Below, piece by piece: positions 37,615 through 46,192 of a stretch of 64,000 nucleotides of DNA. Positions within the stretch are counted from its first letter, which is position 1. Every line of letters starts with the position of its first letter. The translations under genes were made by a program, and so were the position numbers. The notes beneath the pieces were generated by a model. The model was not told the origin of the DNA. It worked only from the letters and a program-made list of their open reading frames with translations, and did no database searches. The DNA is from Acidimicrobiaceae bacterium. GTDB lineage: Bacteria; Actinomycetota; Acidimicrobiia; Acidimicrobiales; RAAP-2. The DNA is taken from contig PMTF01000009.1 in the NCBI GenBank assembly GCA_003167415.1, positions 1 through 64,000 of the forward strand. Direction: 5' to 3'.

Positions 37615-38592
37615 TCAGAGGAGGTTCTCGCCGCCGAAGATGTCCGACACCGAAGCGTCCTCGAAAATCGCCGAAATCGCGTTGGCGACGATGGTGGCGA
37701 TGGAAAGGATCTCGAGATTCTCGAAGCGGCGTTCCGGTCCCAGCGGCAACGTGTCGGTGACGATCACGCGACTGATCGGGGCGTTGAACAACCGGTCGAC
37801 GGCCGGCGGCGAGAAGACGGCGTGGGTGGCCATCACCCATATCTCCTCGGCGCCATGTGCCTTCAAGAGGTCGCACGCCGCGACGATCGTGCCGGCGGTA
37901 TCGATCATGTCGTCGATCAACACGCAGTGGCGGCCGTTCACGTCACCGACGATGTGGCGAGCCTCGGCGATGTTGGCCTGGCCGCGTGGTCGCGTCTTGT
38001 GGACCAACGCAAGGTCGCAGCCCAGATGCTGGGCGTAGCGTTCGGCGACTTTCACGCGACCGGCGTCCGGGGCCACGACGACCAGGTCGTGCGGGTTCTC
38101 GGCGTGGGTGATGAGGTACTCCTCGAAGACCGGTGCGGCGACTAGGTGGTCAACCGGGATGTTGAAGAATCCCTGGATCTGACCCGAGTGGAAGTCAACT
38201 GAAAGCACTCGACTGGCGCCGGCCGCCTGGAGCATGTCGGCGATGAGTTTGGCGGTGATCGGCTCGCGGCCGGCCGACTTTCGATCCTGTCGCGCGTAGC
38301 CGTAGTTGGGAATGACCGCGGTGATGCTCTTGGCCGAGGCGCGCTTGGCGGCGTCGATCATGATGAGCTGCTCCATCACGGCGTCGTTCACCGGCGTCGC
38401 GTGTGTCTGGACGATGAACACGTGGGCGCCGCGAATCGACTCGTCGAAGCGGCAGTGGATCTCGCCGTCGGCGAACTCGCGCAGATTGGCCTCGGTGAGC
38501 GTGATGCCCAACTTCTCGGCGATGTCCATCGCCAAGGCCGGGTGACAGCGCCCCGTCACCATAACGAGGCGTCGTTTGGCGAGTGTCTCCAC
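37615..38592 (-). CDS. prs: Ribose-phosphate pyrophosphokinase
   Basis: A 325-residue PRPP synthase, which makes phosphoribosyl pyrophosphate for nucleotide, histidine and tryptophan synthesis. Motifs are VTGRCHPALAMDIAEKLG, the flexible loop ARQDRKSAGREPITAKL, VVAPDAGRVKVAERYAQ and the PRPP-binding VLIDDMIDTAGTIVAACDLL. I chose GTG 38592, which leaves 31 bases after glmU; the longer frame to 38661 would run into glmU and lacks family similarity. glmU-prs is a classic pair, linking UDP-GlcNAc and PRPP supply. Confidence 0.95.
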   Translation of the reverse strand: METLAKRRLVMVTGRCHPALAMDIAEKLGITLTEANLREFADGEIHCRFDESIRGAHVFIVQTHATPVNDAVMEQLIMIDAAKRASAKSITAVIPNYGYARQDRKSAGREPITAKLIADMLQAAGASRVLSVDFHSGQIQGFFNIPVDHLVAAPVFEEYLITHAENPHDLVVVAPDAGRVKVAERYAQHLGCDLALVHKTRPRGQANIAEARHIVGDVNGRHCVLIDDMIDTAGTIVAACDLLKAHGAEEIWVMATHAVFSPPAVDRLFNAPISRVIVTDTLPLGPERRFENLEILSIATIVANAISAIFEDASVSDIFGGENLL

Positions 38593-38623
38593 GGCGACAG
38601 CGTACAGGTTTACGAGGGGCTGT

Positions 38624-39715
38624 TTAGGGGGCTCGGAAAGAGAAGGGCATGACGACCTCACCGGGGGCGATCACCGCACCGGGCACCAGCACGACGAAGG
38701 ACTCGACGCGCGCCTCGGCGCCGATGCGCGCGTTCGTCGCCTCGACCGTGGACACTTGGGCGAACTCACCGACGAACACGTCGTTCAAGATGGCGTTCGG
38801 CCCAATGCGCGCTCCCCGCTCGATGACGCAGTGACCCTTCAAGACCGTGCCCGGGAGGAGCGAGACCTCGGGGGCCAGTTCGACGTCGGCGTCCACGTAG
38901 GTGTTGAGCGGACTCCAGATCACGACGCCGCGGCGGAGCCACTTCTCGTTGATCCGTCCGCGCAACACCGACTCGGCCCCGGCCAACTGCACCAGGTCAT
39001 TGACACCGGCCGCTTCACTAGAGTCCTCCAGCAACAGCGCCTGCGTGACGTGACCGGCTTCGTGCAAGACCGCGATGAGGTCGGTCAGGTAGTACTCGTG
39101 CTTCGCGTTCTGACGACCGACGCGCCGCAGCGCCGGACCGAGGAGGCTGGCGCGCACCACCATGATCGAGGTGTTGATCTCGGTGATCAACCGTTCGTCG
39201 GCGCTGGCGTCGCGCTCTTCCACGATTCTCGCGATGGCCCCGTTCTTCGCGTGCACGATGCGCCCGTAGCCCGACGGGTCCTCGACCTCGGCCGTCAAGA
39301 CGGTCAACGCCGCTTGACTCTCGCGGTGCACGTCGAGCAGTCGCGCCACGGTGCTCGGTCGCAGCAGCGGCGTGTCACCGGGCAGGATCAGGACGTCGCC
39401 GTCACTCGCGCCCAGTTCGTCGTCGATGGTCGGCAGCGCCACCGAGACCGCGTGGCCGGTGCCGAGTTGTTCGCTCTGTTCGACGAACATGAGATTGACG
39501 TCGGCGCGGGCACGCTCGGTCAGCGCTTTTTCGACCCAGGTGGCGCCGTGGCCGACGACCACCACCGTCGCGCGCACGTCCTCTTGCGCCGCGGCGTCCA
39601 GCACGTAGAGCACCATGGGCCGTCCGCAAAGGTGGTGGAGCGGCTTGGGACGGGTCGACTTCATCCTCGTTCCCTCGCCCGCGGCGAGTACCACGACGCA
39701 GGTTGGTCGGCTCAC
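38624..39715 (-). CDS. glmU: GlmU-type UDP-GlcNAc pyrophosphorylase with truncated acetyltransferase domain
   Basis: A 363-residue protein; bifunctional GlmU is normally about 450-490. The uridylyltransferase domain is complete: VVLAAGEGTRMKSTRPKPLH, GTGHAVSVAL, LPGDTPLLRP and TEINTSIMVVRA. The left-handed beta-helix starts (LAPEVSLLPGTVLKGHCVIE) but the protein stops after VESFVVLVPGAVIAPGEVVM, the position of the G-P-x-A-R-L-R-P motif. The acetyl-CoA and glucosamine-1-phosphate site (the K-x-N-H-L-x-Y-x-G-D-A region and beyond) is missing. Prs follows 31 bases later, leaving no room for a frameshifted remainder. It probably makes UDP-GlcNAc only from ready GlcNAc-1-phosphate. Confidence 0.88.
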   Translation of the reverse strand: MSRPTCVVVLAAGEGTRMKSTRPKPLHHLCGRPMVLYVLDAAAQEDVRATVVVVGHGATWVEKALTERARADVNLMFVEQSEQLGTGHAVSVALPTIDDELGASDGDVLILPGDTPLLRPSTVARLLDVHRESQAALTVLTAEVEDPSGYGRIVHAKNGAIARIVEERDASADERLITEINTSIMVVRASLLGPALRRVGRQNAKHEYYLTDLIAVLHEAGHVTQALLLEDSSEAAGVNDLVQLAGAESVLRGRINEKWLRRGVVIWSPLNTYVDADVELAPEVSLLPGTVLKGHCVIERGARIGPNAILNDVFVGEFAQVSTVEATNARIGAEARVESFVVLVPGAVIAPGEVVMPFSFRAP

Positions 39716-39740
39716 GTATATATCTTTACCATTCTTCTTC

Positions 39741-39746
39741 TACGAT
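39741..39746 (+). promoter_or_regulatory. Candidate -10 box, leaderless start of the alpha/beta hydrolase
   Basis: TACGAT lies seven bases before the GTG at 39754 in the short AT-rich gap between divergent glmU and the hydrolase gene. Confidence 0.35.
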
Positions 39747-39753
39747 TCCAACC

Positions 39754-40653
39754 GTGAGCGATTTCACGTACGACGAGTTCTCCTACTTCCACGAGAACAT
39801 GAACGAATGGAACATCGAACCATTCGTGCCGAATGTCCGACGTTTCTTCGTCACCGTCGACGGACTGCGACAGTTGAGCGGACTGCGTTGGGGCAACGGT
39901 GATCCGGAGGTGACATTGCTACACGGCGGCGCACAGAACGCCCACACCTACGACACGGTCGCGCTCGCCCTGTCACGTCACTCACTCATCGCCCTCGACC
40001 TGCCCGGTCACGGTCACTCCGATCCCTCGATCTATCCCGCGTCGGCGATCGCCAGTCACGCGCTCGACGTCGCGCGCGCGCTCGAGCAATTGATCACGCC
40101 ACCGCGTCCACTCGTCGGGATGTCCCTCGGTGGCTTGACGGCGCTGCTGGTGGCGCACGACCGTCCGGACCTCGTGAGCGCGCTAGTTCTCATCGACATC
40201 ACGCCGGGGGTCAACGCCGACAAGGCGCGCCACATCACCGACTTCGTCAACGGTCCGACGTCATTCGAGGACTTCGATGCGTTGCTCGATCGCACGAAGC
40301 AACACAACCCGACGCGCTCGGAGTCGTCGCTACGCCGCGGCATCTTGCACAACGCGTTGAGGCGCGCCGACGGTTCGTGGGTGTGGCGACACCAACAACA
40401 CGGCAAGTCCGATCTCGAGGCGCCCGCCGCCGGCGACCTCTGGGAGAAGCTCTCGGAGTTATCGATGCCGGTCACGCTGGTACGCGCCACGGGAACGGGT
40501 TCGGTCGTCGACGACGAGGACGAGGCCGAGTTCGTGCGACGGCTCCCGAACGCGACGATCGTGCACGTGGCCGACTCTGGTCATTCGGTCCAGGGCGACC
40601 AGCCATTAGTCCTGGCCGCTCTCCTCGAGCATCACGCACTGGGGGTGGTCTAG
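39754..40653 (+). CDS. Alpha/beta-fold hydrolase
   Basis: A 299-residue soluble hydrolase. It has the oxyanion-hole strand VTLLHGGAQNAHTYDTV, the nucleophile elbow GMSLGG, the acid region near TGTGSVVDDEDEAEF and the catalytic His in DSGHSVQGDQP. The substrate is unknown; relatives are esterases or C-C hydrolases. The start GTG 39754 is chosen because the longer frame from 39703 runs into the divergent glmU start. The stop codon abuts the tRNA-Gln gene with no gap. Confidence 0.85.
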   Translation: MSDFTYDEFSYFHENMNEWNIEPFVPNVRRFFVTVDGLRQLSGLRWGNGDPEVTLLHGGAQNAHTYDTVALALSRHSLIALDLPGHGHSDPSIYPASAIASHALDVARALEQLITPPRPLVGMSLGGLTALLVAHDRPDLVSALVLIDITPGVNADKARHITDFVNGPTSFEDFDALLDRTKQHNPTRSESSLRRGILHNALRRADGSWVWRHQQHGKSDLEAPAAGDLWEKLSELSMPVTLVRATGTGSVVDDEDEAEFVRRLPNATIVHVADSGHSVQGDQPLVLAALLEHHALGVV

Positions 40654-40726
40654 CTGGCGGGGGAGGGCTCGAACCTCCAACCTACGGATTCAAAGTCCGT
40701 CGTTCTGCCGATTGAACTACCCGCCA
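40654..40726 (-). tRNA. tRNA-Gln (anticodon UUG)
   Basis: A 73-base cloverleaf: acceptor TGGCGGG/CCCGCCA with U1-A72 and G73, as expected for glutamine; D stem GTTC/GAAC; anticodon stem ACGGA/TCCGT with loop CTTTGAA (anticodon UUG); short variable loop; T arm GGAGG/CCTCC with TTCGAGC. CCA is not encoded. Confidence 0.95.
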
Positions 40727-40833
40727 CCTCTGATGCTGGGACAATCTTCCGAGATTCTTAGCGAATGTCTGGAGACGCTTAACACCAACCAGCAACACTA
40801 GAGCCTGTACCAATGATCTGAGAAAGCCGCGCC

Positions 40834-41535
40834 GTGACCACCGTCCCACATTCGAACTCTTACATCGCGATCGTCGACGACGACGCCGCGATTCGTAGCG
40901 CCCTCGGACGGGCCCTGCGGATGGAGAACTACGACGTCGAACTGTTCGACGACGGCGTCAGCGCCCTCAAGTCAATTCAACTGCGCGCACCCGACGCCAT
41001 CGTGCTCGATCTGCAACTTCCCGACATCGACGGACTCGAGATCTGTCGGCGCATCCGGCGTTCCGGAGATTCGACGCCGATCCTGATGCTCACGGCGCGC
41101 GACGCCGTGAACGACCGCGTCGCCGGTCTCGACGTGGGTGCCGACGACTATCTGGTGAAACCGTTCGACCTGGCTGAGTTGTTGGCACGACTCCGCGCCC
41201 TGTTGCGACGTCACAACCTCATCGAGGGCGACGGCGCCGTACTTCGCTTCGAAGACCTTTCGCTCAACCCGCAGACCCGTGAGGTGCGCCGCGGGAATCG
41301 TCCGGTCGAGCTCACGAAGATCGAGTTCGACCTCTTGGAGCTCTTCTTGCATCATCCGCGACAGGTCCTCACGCGTGATCAGATCCTCGACCTGGTGTGG
41401 GGCTACAACTTCGACTCCGGGACCAACTCCCTGGCCGTCTACATTGGCTATCTTCGCCGCAAGCTCGAGGAGGCCAACGAAGTGCGTCTGATTCAAACGG
41501 TGCGCGGCGTGGGCTACGCGCTTCGCGCCACGTGA
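40834..41535 (+). CDS. OmpR/PhoB-family response regulator
   Basis: A 233-residue regulator. The receiver domain has the acidic pocket AIVDDDAAIRSAL, the phosphorylation site D59 in IVLDLQLPDIDG, and K in DDYLVKPFDLAELLARL. The C-terminal winged helix has LTKIEFDLLELFLHHPRQVL and TNSLAVYIGYLRRKLE. Closest in style to MprA/TrcR of mycobacteria. It overlaps the kinase gene as GTGA, so the two form one system. The adjacent redox genes on the same strand are candidate targets. Confidence 0.95.
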   Translation: MTTVPHSNSYIAIVDDDAAIRSALGRALRMENYDVELFDDGVSALKSIQLRAPDAIVLDLQLPDIDGLEICRRIRRSGDSTPILMLTARDAVNDRVAGLDVGADDYLVKPFDLAELLARLRALLRRHNLIEGDGAVLRFEDLSLNPQTREVRRGNRPVELTKIEFDLLELFLHHPRQVLTRDQILDLVWGYNFDSGTNSLAVYIGYLRRKLEEANEVRLIQTVRGVGYALRAT

Positions 41536-42863
41536 CCTTTCGATCGCGCGTCATTTCCGCGACGGTTGCGGCCGCCGCAATCGCCGTCATCCTCGGTTGC
41601 TTCGCCTCCTTCGTGACGACGCGCAATTCGCTCATCCACTCGGTGGACGTATCACTCAGTACTGAGTCGACCCAGATGGGCCACGGCGGACACGATTTTC
41701 ACATCGGCTTTTACCTGGTCCTGCCGAGCGGCCAAACGGTCGGGGGGAGCGTGCCGATCGACGCCACGGTACTGGCCGTCGCCGAGGGCAAGAGCGCGCA
41801 AGTCTTTCGCACCGTCGCGATCGGGTCGCACAACTACCGTGAGCTCATCGTGCCCCTCCCCGCCAATTCCGTGGAAACGTGCGCCAACGGCACTGAGTGC
41901 GTGATCCCAACCACGTCGGCGGAGCTCTTCATTACTGACATCGACGGACAGGTGAACGAGTTGCGTACTCTCGTCCGCACGTTGACCTTCGTCGCCGTCG
42001 GCGGTCTCTTGCTCGCCCTCGGGCTCGGGCTATTTCTCGCTCGCACTGCTCTTCGGCCGCTCGAGCAGGTAACCAACGAGATTGAAACGGTGGCCGAGAC
42101 CAGTGACCTGGGGTACCGCCTCACCGAAGGCGACGACGACGAACTCGGTCGACTGCGACGCGTGTTCAACCGATTGCTGTCGACGGTGGAGAGCAGTCAA
42201 ATATTGCAGCGCCAATTGGTACTCGACGCCAGTCATGAACTGCGAACTCCCCTCACCTCGTTGCGTACGAATGCCCAAGTCCTTAGTCGCGCCCAGGAGT
42301 TGAATCCGGAGGACCTTCGTCGACTCACCGACGACATGGTCACGCAGGTGGACGAGTTGGCCGCGCTCGTCACCGACCTCGGCGAACTCTCGCGCGGTGA
42401 ACGAAGTGAAGGCGTGATCGAAACTCTGCGGCTGGACGAGTGTCTCGATGAGTGCGTTGACACGGCTCGCACCCACGCGCGCATCAAGGAGATCACGATC
42501 GACGTTGACGTCGAGAGTTCCAACGTTCAGGGACGACGAGATCGGCTCGAACGCGCCATTTCGAACCTGCTCACCAACGCGATCAAATTCACGCCGAGCG
42601 GCGGACGCATCGTGGTCGAGTCCCGCGCGGGCACGATCTCGGTGAGCGACAGTGGCCCCGGTATCGCCGAGGCCGACCGACCGTTCATCTTCGACCGCTT
42701 CTGGCGCTCCGCGTCGGCGCGAGCCCTTCCCGGTTCGGGACTCGGACTCTCAATCGTCGCCCAAGTGGTGGCCGAACTCCAGGGCAGCGTGTCGGTGGAC
42801 CGCGACCCGGATCTCGGGGGCGCTCGCTTCACGATCACGCTGCCAATTGCCGACGAAACCTAG
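41532..42863 (+). CDS. Sensor histidine kinase, MprB/HK1 type
   Basis: A 443-residue kinase. One helix (about 10-30), an extracytoplasmic sensor of about 120 residues containing a C-x5-C pair (ETCANGTEC), and a second helix (about 145-168) lead to a HAMP linker (RTALRPLEQVTNEIETV). The phospho-acceptor is H235 in DASHELRTPLTSL. The ATPase domain shows NLLTNAIKFT, DSGPGIAEADRPFIFDRFW and GSGLGLSIV. Start GTG 41532, overlapping the regulator stop. The two sensor cysteines could respond to redox state, in line with the downstream genes (inference). Confidence 0.93.
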   Translation: MTFRSRVISATVAAAAIAVILGCFASFVTTRNSLIHSVDVSLSTESTQMGHGGHDFHIGFYLVLPSGQTVGGSVPIDATVLAVAEGKSAQVFRTVAIGSHNYRELIVPLPANSVETCANGTECVIPTTSAELFITDIDGQVNELRTLVRTLTFVAVGGLLLALGLGLFLARTALRPLEQVTNEIETVAETSDLGYRLTEGDDDELGRLRRVFNRLLSTVESSQILQRQLVLDASHELRTPLTSLRTNAQVLSRAQELNPEDLRRLTDDMVTQVDELAALVTDLGELSRGERSEGVIETLRLDECLDECVDTARTHARIKEITIDVDVESSNVQGRRDRLERAISNLLTNAIKFTPSGGRIVVESRAGTISVSDSGPGIAEADRPFIFDRFWRSASARALPGSGLGLSIVAQVVAELQGSVSVDRDPDLGGARFTITLPIADET

Positions 42864-42959
42864 CGATCGCACGACATTGCCTCAAATTTGCGGCGCTTCT
42901 TAGGCCCTAACTTTCGACTTCTTAAGCAGGGATGGGAGAATGGAACTCCAAGGAGATCG

Positions 42960-43364
42960 ATGACCCCCTCGAAGCGGACCCCCCAACAACGCGATCGACG
43001 ATTCGCGCGCGTTCGCCACGTCACCCAAGCAATCTTCTTGGGTTCGTGCGCGACGTCGGCGCTCTTCGTCGGGTACGCGGCCAACGCCGCCCATACGCTC
43101 ACCACCGTCCCGGCGACGACCACGACGACGACCACGACGACGACCACGTCCGCACCGACAACGACCAGCACCGTCCACCGGACGACGCCGACGACCACCG
43201 TGCCGAGCACGACCGTGACGACCACGCCCCGGACGGTCCCTACGGTCGCCACGACGGTGAAGAAGGTCGCACCGACGACCGTCTACACTCCCCCGACGAC
43301 CGCGCCGGTCACGACGACGACCGTCTGTTCGTCGACGCCGTCCGGTCGGGTGATGTGCTACTAG
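42960..43364 (+). CDS. Membrane-anchored Thr-rich low-complexity protein
   Basis: A 134-residue protein of unknown function. A basic N-terminus is followed by one helix (about 22-42, TQAIFLGSCATSALFVGYAA), then about 85 residues composed mainly of Thr, Pro, Val and Ala, ending in VCSSTPSGRVMCY with two cysteines. The tail probably spans the cell wall and may be glycosylated. ATG 42960 is set by AGGAG about five bases upstream. It stands between the two-component system and apbE, where related redox clusters may carry an FMN-binding protein, but I see no FMN-binding domain or D/S-G-A-T/S-x-T flavinylation motif. Confidence 0.6.
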   Translation: MTPSKRTPQQRDRRFARVRHVTQAIFLGSCATSALFVGYAANAAHTLTTVPATTTTTTTTTTTSAPTTTSTVHRTTPTTTVPSTTVTTTPRTVPTVATTVKKVAPTTVYTPPTTAPVTTTTVCSSTPSGRVMCY

Positions 43365-43371
43365 GACCGTG

Positions 43372-44271
43372 ATGAAGTTCGAAATCTGGGGTCTCACCGG
43401 AACGCTCACCACCGAGCACGAGGCTCAAATGGATGAGGCCACGAATCGACTCTGGTACTGGTTGGACGCCGTCGACGCGTCGTGCAATCGGTTCCACGAC
43501 GACTCCGAACTCTCTCAACTCAACGAATGCCACGGCGAAACTGTGGCGATCAGTCCCACGCTGGAACTGGCCCTCTCCGCGGCGTTACGCGCGGCCGAGG
43601 TCACCGGCGACCTGGTCGACCCGACGGTGCTTCCGGCTCTCCTCGCCCTGGGCTATGACCGCGACTTCGATGAACTCGGCCACGGCGATTCCATTCTCGA
43701 GCACATGGCGGTGCCTTCGATGGGACCGTCGGCGATCCATCTCGACCTCGATGAGCACACGGTGATGCTCGACCCACCGTGTCGTCTCGATCTCGGCGCG
43801 AGCGCCAAGGCGCTCGTCGTGGACCTCGTGGCCGATGACGTCGCGGAGTCCGGTGGCGTGGTCGTGGAACTCGGTGGCGACGTGGCCGTGCGCGGCGAGG
43901 GACCCGAGGGGCCGTGGGCGATCGCCGTGAGCGACGCGCTCGTCCTGACCGGGCACGAGCCGCGCATCACTTTGGCCCACGGAGGAATCGCCACGTCGTC
44001 CACCGCGACGCGCACCTGGCGGGTCGGCGAGCGCACCGTCAACCACATCGTGGATCCCCGCACGGGACACTGCGCCCGCGGCCTCTACACCACGGCCAGC
44101 GTCACCGCGAGTGACTGTGTGTTGGCCAACTCGTTCGCGACCGCGGCGCTGCTGTGGAACGAGGACGCCAGTTACCACATCGCCCAGGCCGGTTGGTCGG
44201 CGAGACTCGTGCGGCGCGATGGCTCGCTCGAGTTCGTGGGCGGCTGGCCCGACGACGAGGTCGCGCGATGA
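43372..44271 (+). CDS. apbE: FAD:protein FMN transferase (ApbE family)
   Basis: A 299-residue ApbE-like flavin transferase, which attaches FMN from FAD to a threonine or serine of a partner protein. Family segments are ASCNRFHDDSELSQLN, TGDLVDPTVLPALLALGYDR, LDLGASAKALVVDLVAD (usually LDLGGIAKG), VVELGGDVAVRG, and the C-terminal GGIATSSTATRTW with NHIVDPRTG. No signal peptide is visible, so it would act in the cytoplasm or be exported by another route. ATG 43372 is preferred over GTG 43369 because AGG lies six bases before it. The stop overlaps the cytochrome gene as ATGA. Confidence 0.9.
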   Translation: MKFEIWGLTGTLTTEHEAQMDEATNRLWYWLDAVDASCNRFHDDSELSQLNECHGETVAISPTLELALSAALRAAEVTGDLVDPTVLPALLALGYDRDFDELGHGDSILEHMAVPSMGPSAIHLDLDEHTVMLDPPCRLDLGASAKALVVDLVADDVAESGGVVVELGGDVAVRGEGPEGPWAIAVSDALVLTGHEPRITLAHGGIATSSTATRTWRVGERTVNHIVDPRTGHCARGLYTTASVTASDCVLANSFATAALLWNEDASYHIAQAGWSARLVRRDGSLEFVGGWPDDEVAR

Positions 44272-44921
44272 TCGCCTTCACTTCGCCCTACCTCTGGTAC
44301 ACGACCCGGGCCACCGGGCTGGTCGCGTTAGTCCTCTTCACCGTCGTCGTGTGTTTGGGCACTTTCGTCTCCAACCGCGTCGGCGGCACGAGCGTCGGTC
44401 GCTTCGAGCTCAATGAACTCCATCGATCGGTGTCGATGGTGGCCATGGCCTTCCTCGTCCTGCACATCGTCACCACCGTCGTCGACAGTTACGTGCCGAC
44501 CGGCTGGCTGTCGACCGTCGTCCCCATGACCTCGTCGTACAAACGGGTCGACGTCGCCATCGGGGCCGTCGCCTTCGACTTGATCCTGGCGGTGTGGGCC
44601 TCGAGTCTGATGAAGACTCGTATGGCGAACACTTCGTGGCGATTCATCCACTGGTTCAGTTGGTTGGCCTTCGTCGCGGCGCTCGCCCACGGATTCTTGA
44701 CCGGCACGGACGGCCGTACCGGCATCGGCCTGGCGGTCATCGTGAGCTGCGCGAGCGCGGTGCTGGCGACGGCGCTGTGGCGCTTCTTCAAGCGGCCGAC
44801 GCGCGCACTGGGCCGCACGGCGCTGTCGCCGCTCGCGCCCCACGACGCGACGAAGACCGACGCGACCACGACCCGACCCTTCCCCAGCGGGTCGATCCAA
44901 CGAGATCGAACCCGACGATGA
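44268..44921 (+). CDS. Ferric reductase-like b-type cytochrome membrane protein
   Basis: A 217-residue membrane protein with about six helices. Two helices each carry a histidine pair at heme-binding spacing: ELHRSVSMVAMAFLVLHI and FIHWFSWLAFVAALAHG. This suggests two b hemes across the membrane, as in the ferric reductase/NOX transmembrane family. It lacks the FAD/NADPH domain, so electrons must come from another protein, probably the NuoF-like product next door. The C-terminal 40 residues are polar and Thr-rich. It is coupled by ATGA to both neighbours. Confidence 0.8.
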   Translation: MIAFTSPYLWYTTRATGLVALVLFTVVVCLGTFVSNRVGGTSVGRFELNELHRSVSMVAMAFLVLHIVTTVVDSYVPTGWLSTVVPMTSSYKRVDVAIGAVAFDLILAVWASSLMKTRMANTSWRFIHWFSWLAFVAALAHGFLTGTDGRTGIGLAVIVSCASAVLATALWRFFKRPTRALGRTALSPLAPHDATKTDATTTRPFPSGSIQRDRTRR

Positions 44922-46192
44922 CGATGACCATCTCGTTACCGCGTGTCATGCACGCCGCGTCGGGTCGACCGCTCTCGCTGCGCGAACACGAAGAGGCGTT
45001 CGGCACCACGACGGTCGGCACCGCACTGTTGCGCGAGCTCGACGCCTCCGGTCTCTTGGGCCGCGGCGGCGCGAGTTTCACCACGGCCATGAAAGTGGAA
45101 CTCCTGCGAAGTCAACGCGGCCATCACAAGGTCGTCGTCGTGAACGCCATGGAAGGTGAGCCGGTCGGTCATAAAGATCGCACGCTGCTCTCGTCAAACC
45201 CGCACCTCGTGCTCGACGGCGCCCAGTACCTGGCCACGTTGATTGGCGCGCGACGCATCGAGGTGTGCGTCTCGCGCAAGGACTCCACGATCGTGCACCA
45301 CGTCCAACGGGCCCTGCACGAGCGCGAGCTTCGAAAGACCGGACCTGAGTTCGTGCTGCACACTCCGCCGTGGCGTTACGTCGCGGGCGAAGAGTCGGCG
45401 CTCGTGCACTGGCTGAACGACAACGAGACGATGCCGCAGTACCGACCGAATCGTCCGCACGTCTTGCACGTCGGTCGCTCACCCGCCCTCGTCGTGAACG
45501 CCGAGACCAGTGCGCACGTTGGACTGATTGGTCGCTTCGGCGCGGACTGGTTTCGCGAACTCGGTACGTCCCTCAGCCCCGGCAGCACGCTGGTCTCGAT
45601 CACGGGCGCGGTCTATCGCCCGACGGTGCGCGAGGTCTCCCTGGGGTCGACCCTGCGCTCGATACTGGCCGAGGCCGGCGCTGACCCCGATCCCCAAGCA
45701 ATCCTCCTCGGTGGTTACGGGGGCGCCTGGCTCGGCGCCCAGCACCAGGACGTCGCCTACTGCAACGAGGCGCTACGCCCATTCGGGGCCTCGGTCGGCG
45801 CGGGCATCATCGTCGTGGTCCCGAAGGTCGCGTGCGGGATCGCCGAGACCCAGCGCATCGTGGCGTGGATGGCCAACGAGAGTTCGCGTCAGTGCGGCCC
45901 TTGCGCCTTCGGCTTGCCGGCCCTCGCCCAGGACCTGCGCACCATCCTTCGAGGTTCAAGTGATCCACGCGCCGTCGTCGAGCGCCTGAAGGATCGCTGC
46001 GCCGTCATCGACGGACGCGGCGCCTGTCGCCACCCCGACGGCGTCGTGCGCCTGGTGCAGTCGGCGCTCGAAGTGTTCAAAGACGACGTCGAGGGCCACG
46101 TGAATGGAACGCCCTGTGTCGGCGTAACGTCGTCACGGCACTGGGTGGCGGTGCCCGCGCTCGAGCGCGAATCGGAACTGGTGTGGGAATGA
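44918..46192 (+). CDS. NuoF-like NADH-binding iron-sulfur flavoprotein
   Basis: A 424-residue relative of the 51-kDa subunit of complex I. It has the FMN/NADH glycine motif LLGRGGASFTTAMKVELL, the VNAMEGEPVGHKDRTLL loop, an SLBB-like segment (GSTLVSITGAVYRPTVREVS) and the iron-sulfur region SSRQCGPCAFGLPALAQDL with a distal cysteine in GRGACRHPDG. Compared with NuoF (S-C-G-x-C-x-P-C), the first cysteine is replaced, leaving three. It lies alone, without other nuo genes, coupled to the cytochrome b gene and the ferredoxin gene. It likely passes electrons from NAD(P)H to one of these. Confidence 0.85.
   Translation: MTMTISLPRVMHAASGRPLSLREHEEAFGTTTVGTALLRELDASGLLGRGGASFTTAMKVELLRSQRGHHKVVVVNAMEGEPVGHKDRTLLSSNPHLVLDGAQYLATLIGARRIEVCVSRKDSTIVHHVQRALHERELRKTGPEFVLHTPPWRYVAGEESALVHWLNDNETMPQYRPNRPHVLHVGRSPALVVNAETSAHVGLIGRFGADWFRELGTSLSPGSTLVSITGAVYRPTVREVSLGSTLRSILAEAGADPDPQAILLGGYGGAWLGAQHQDVAYCNEALRPFGASVGAGIIVVVPKVACGIAETQRIVAWMANESSRQCGPCAFGLPALAQDLRTILRGSSDPRAVVERLKDRCAVIDGRGACRHPDGVVRLVQSALEVFKDDVEGHVNGTPCVGVTSSRHWVAVPALERESELVWE

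Noticed and set aside
43100-43330. Repetitive ACG/ACC triplets considered as a CRISPR or tandem-repeat array
   Set aside because: It is simply Thr-codon low complexity in the tail of the protein at 42960; no spacers.
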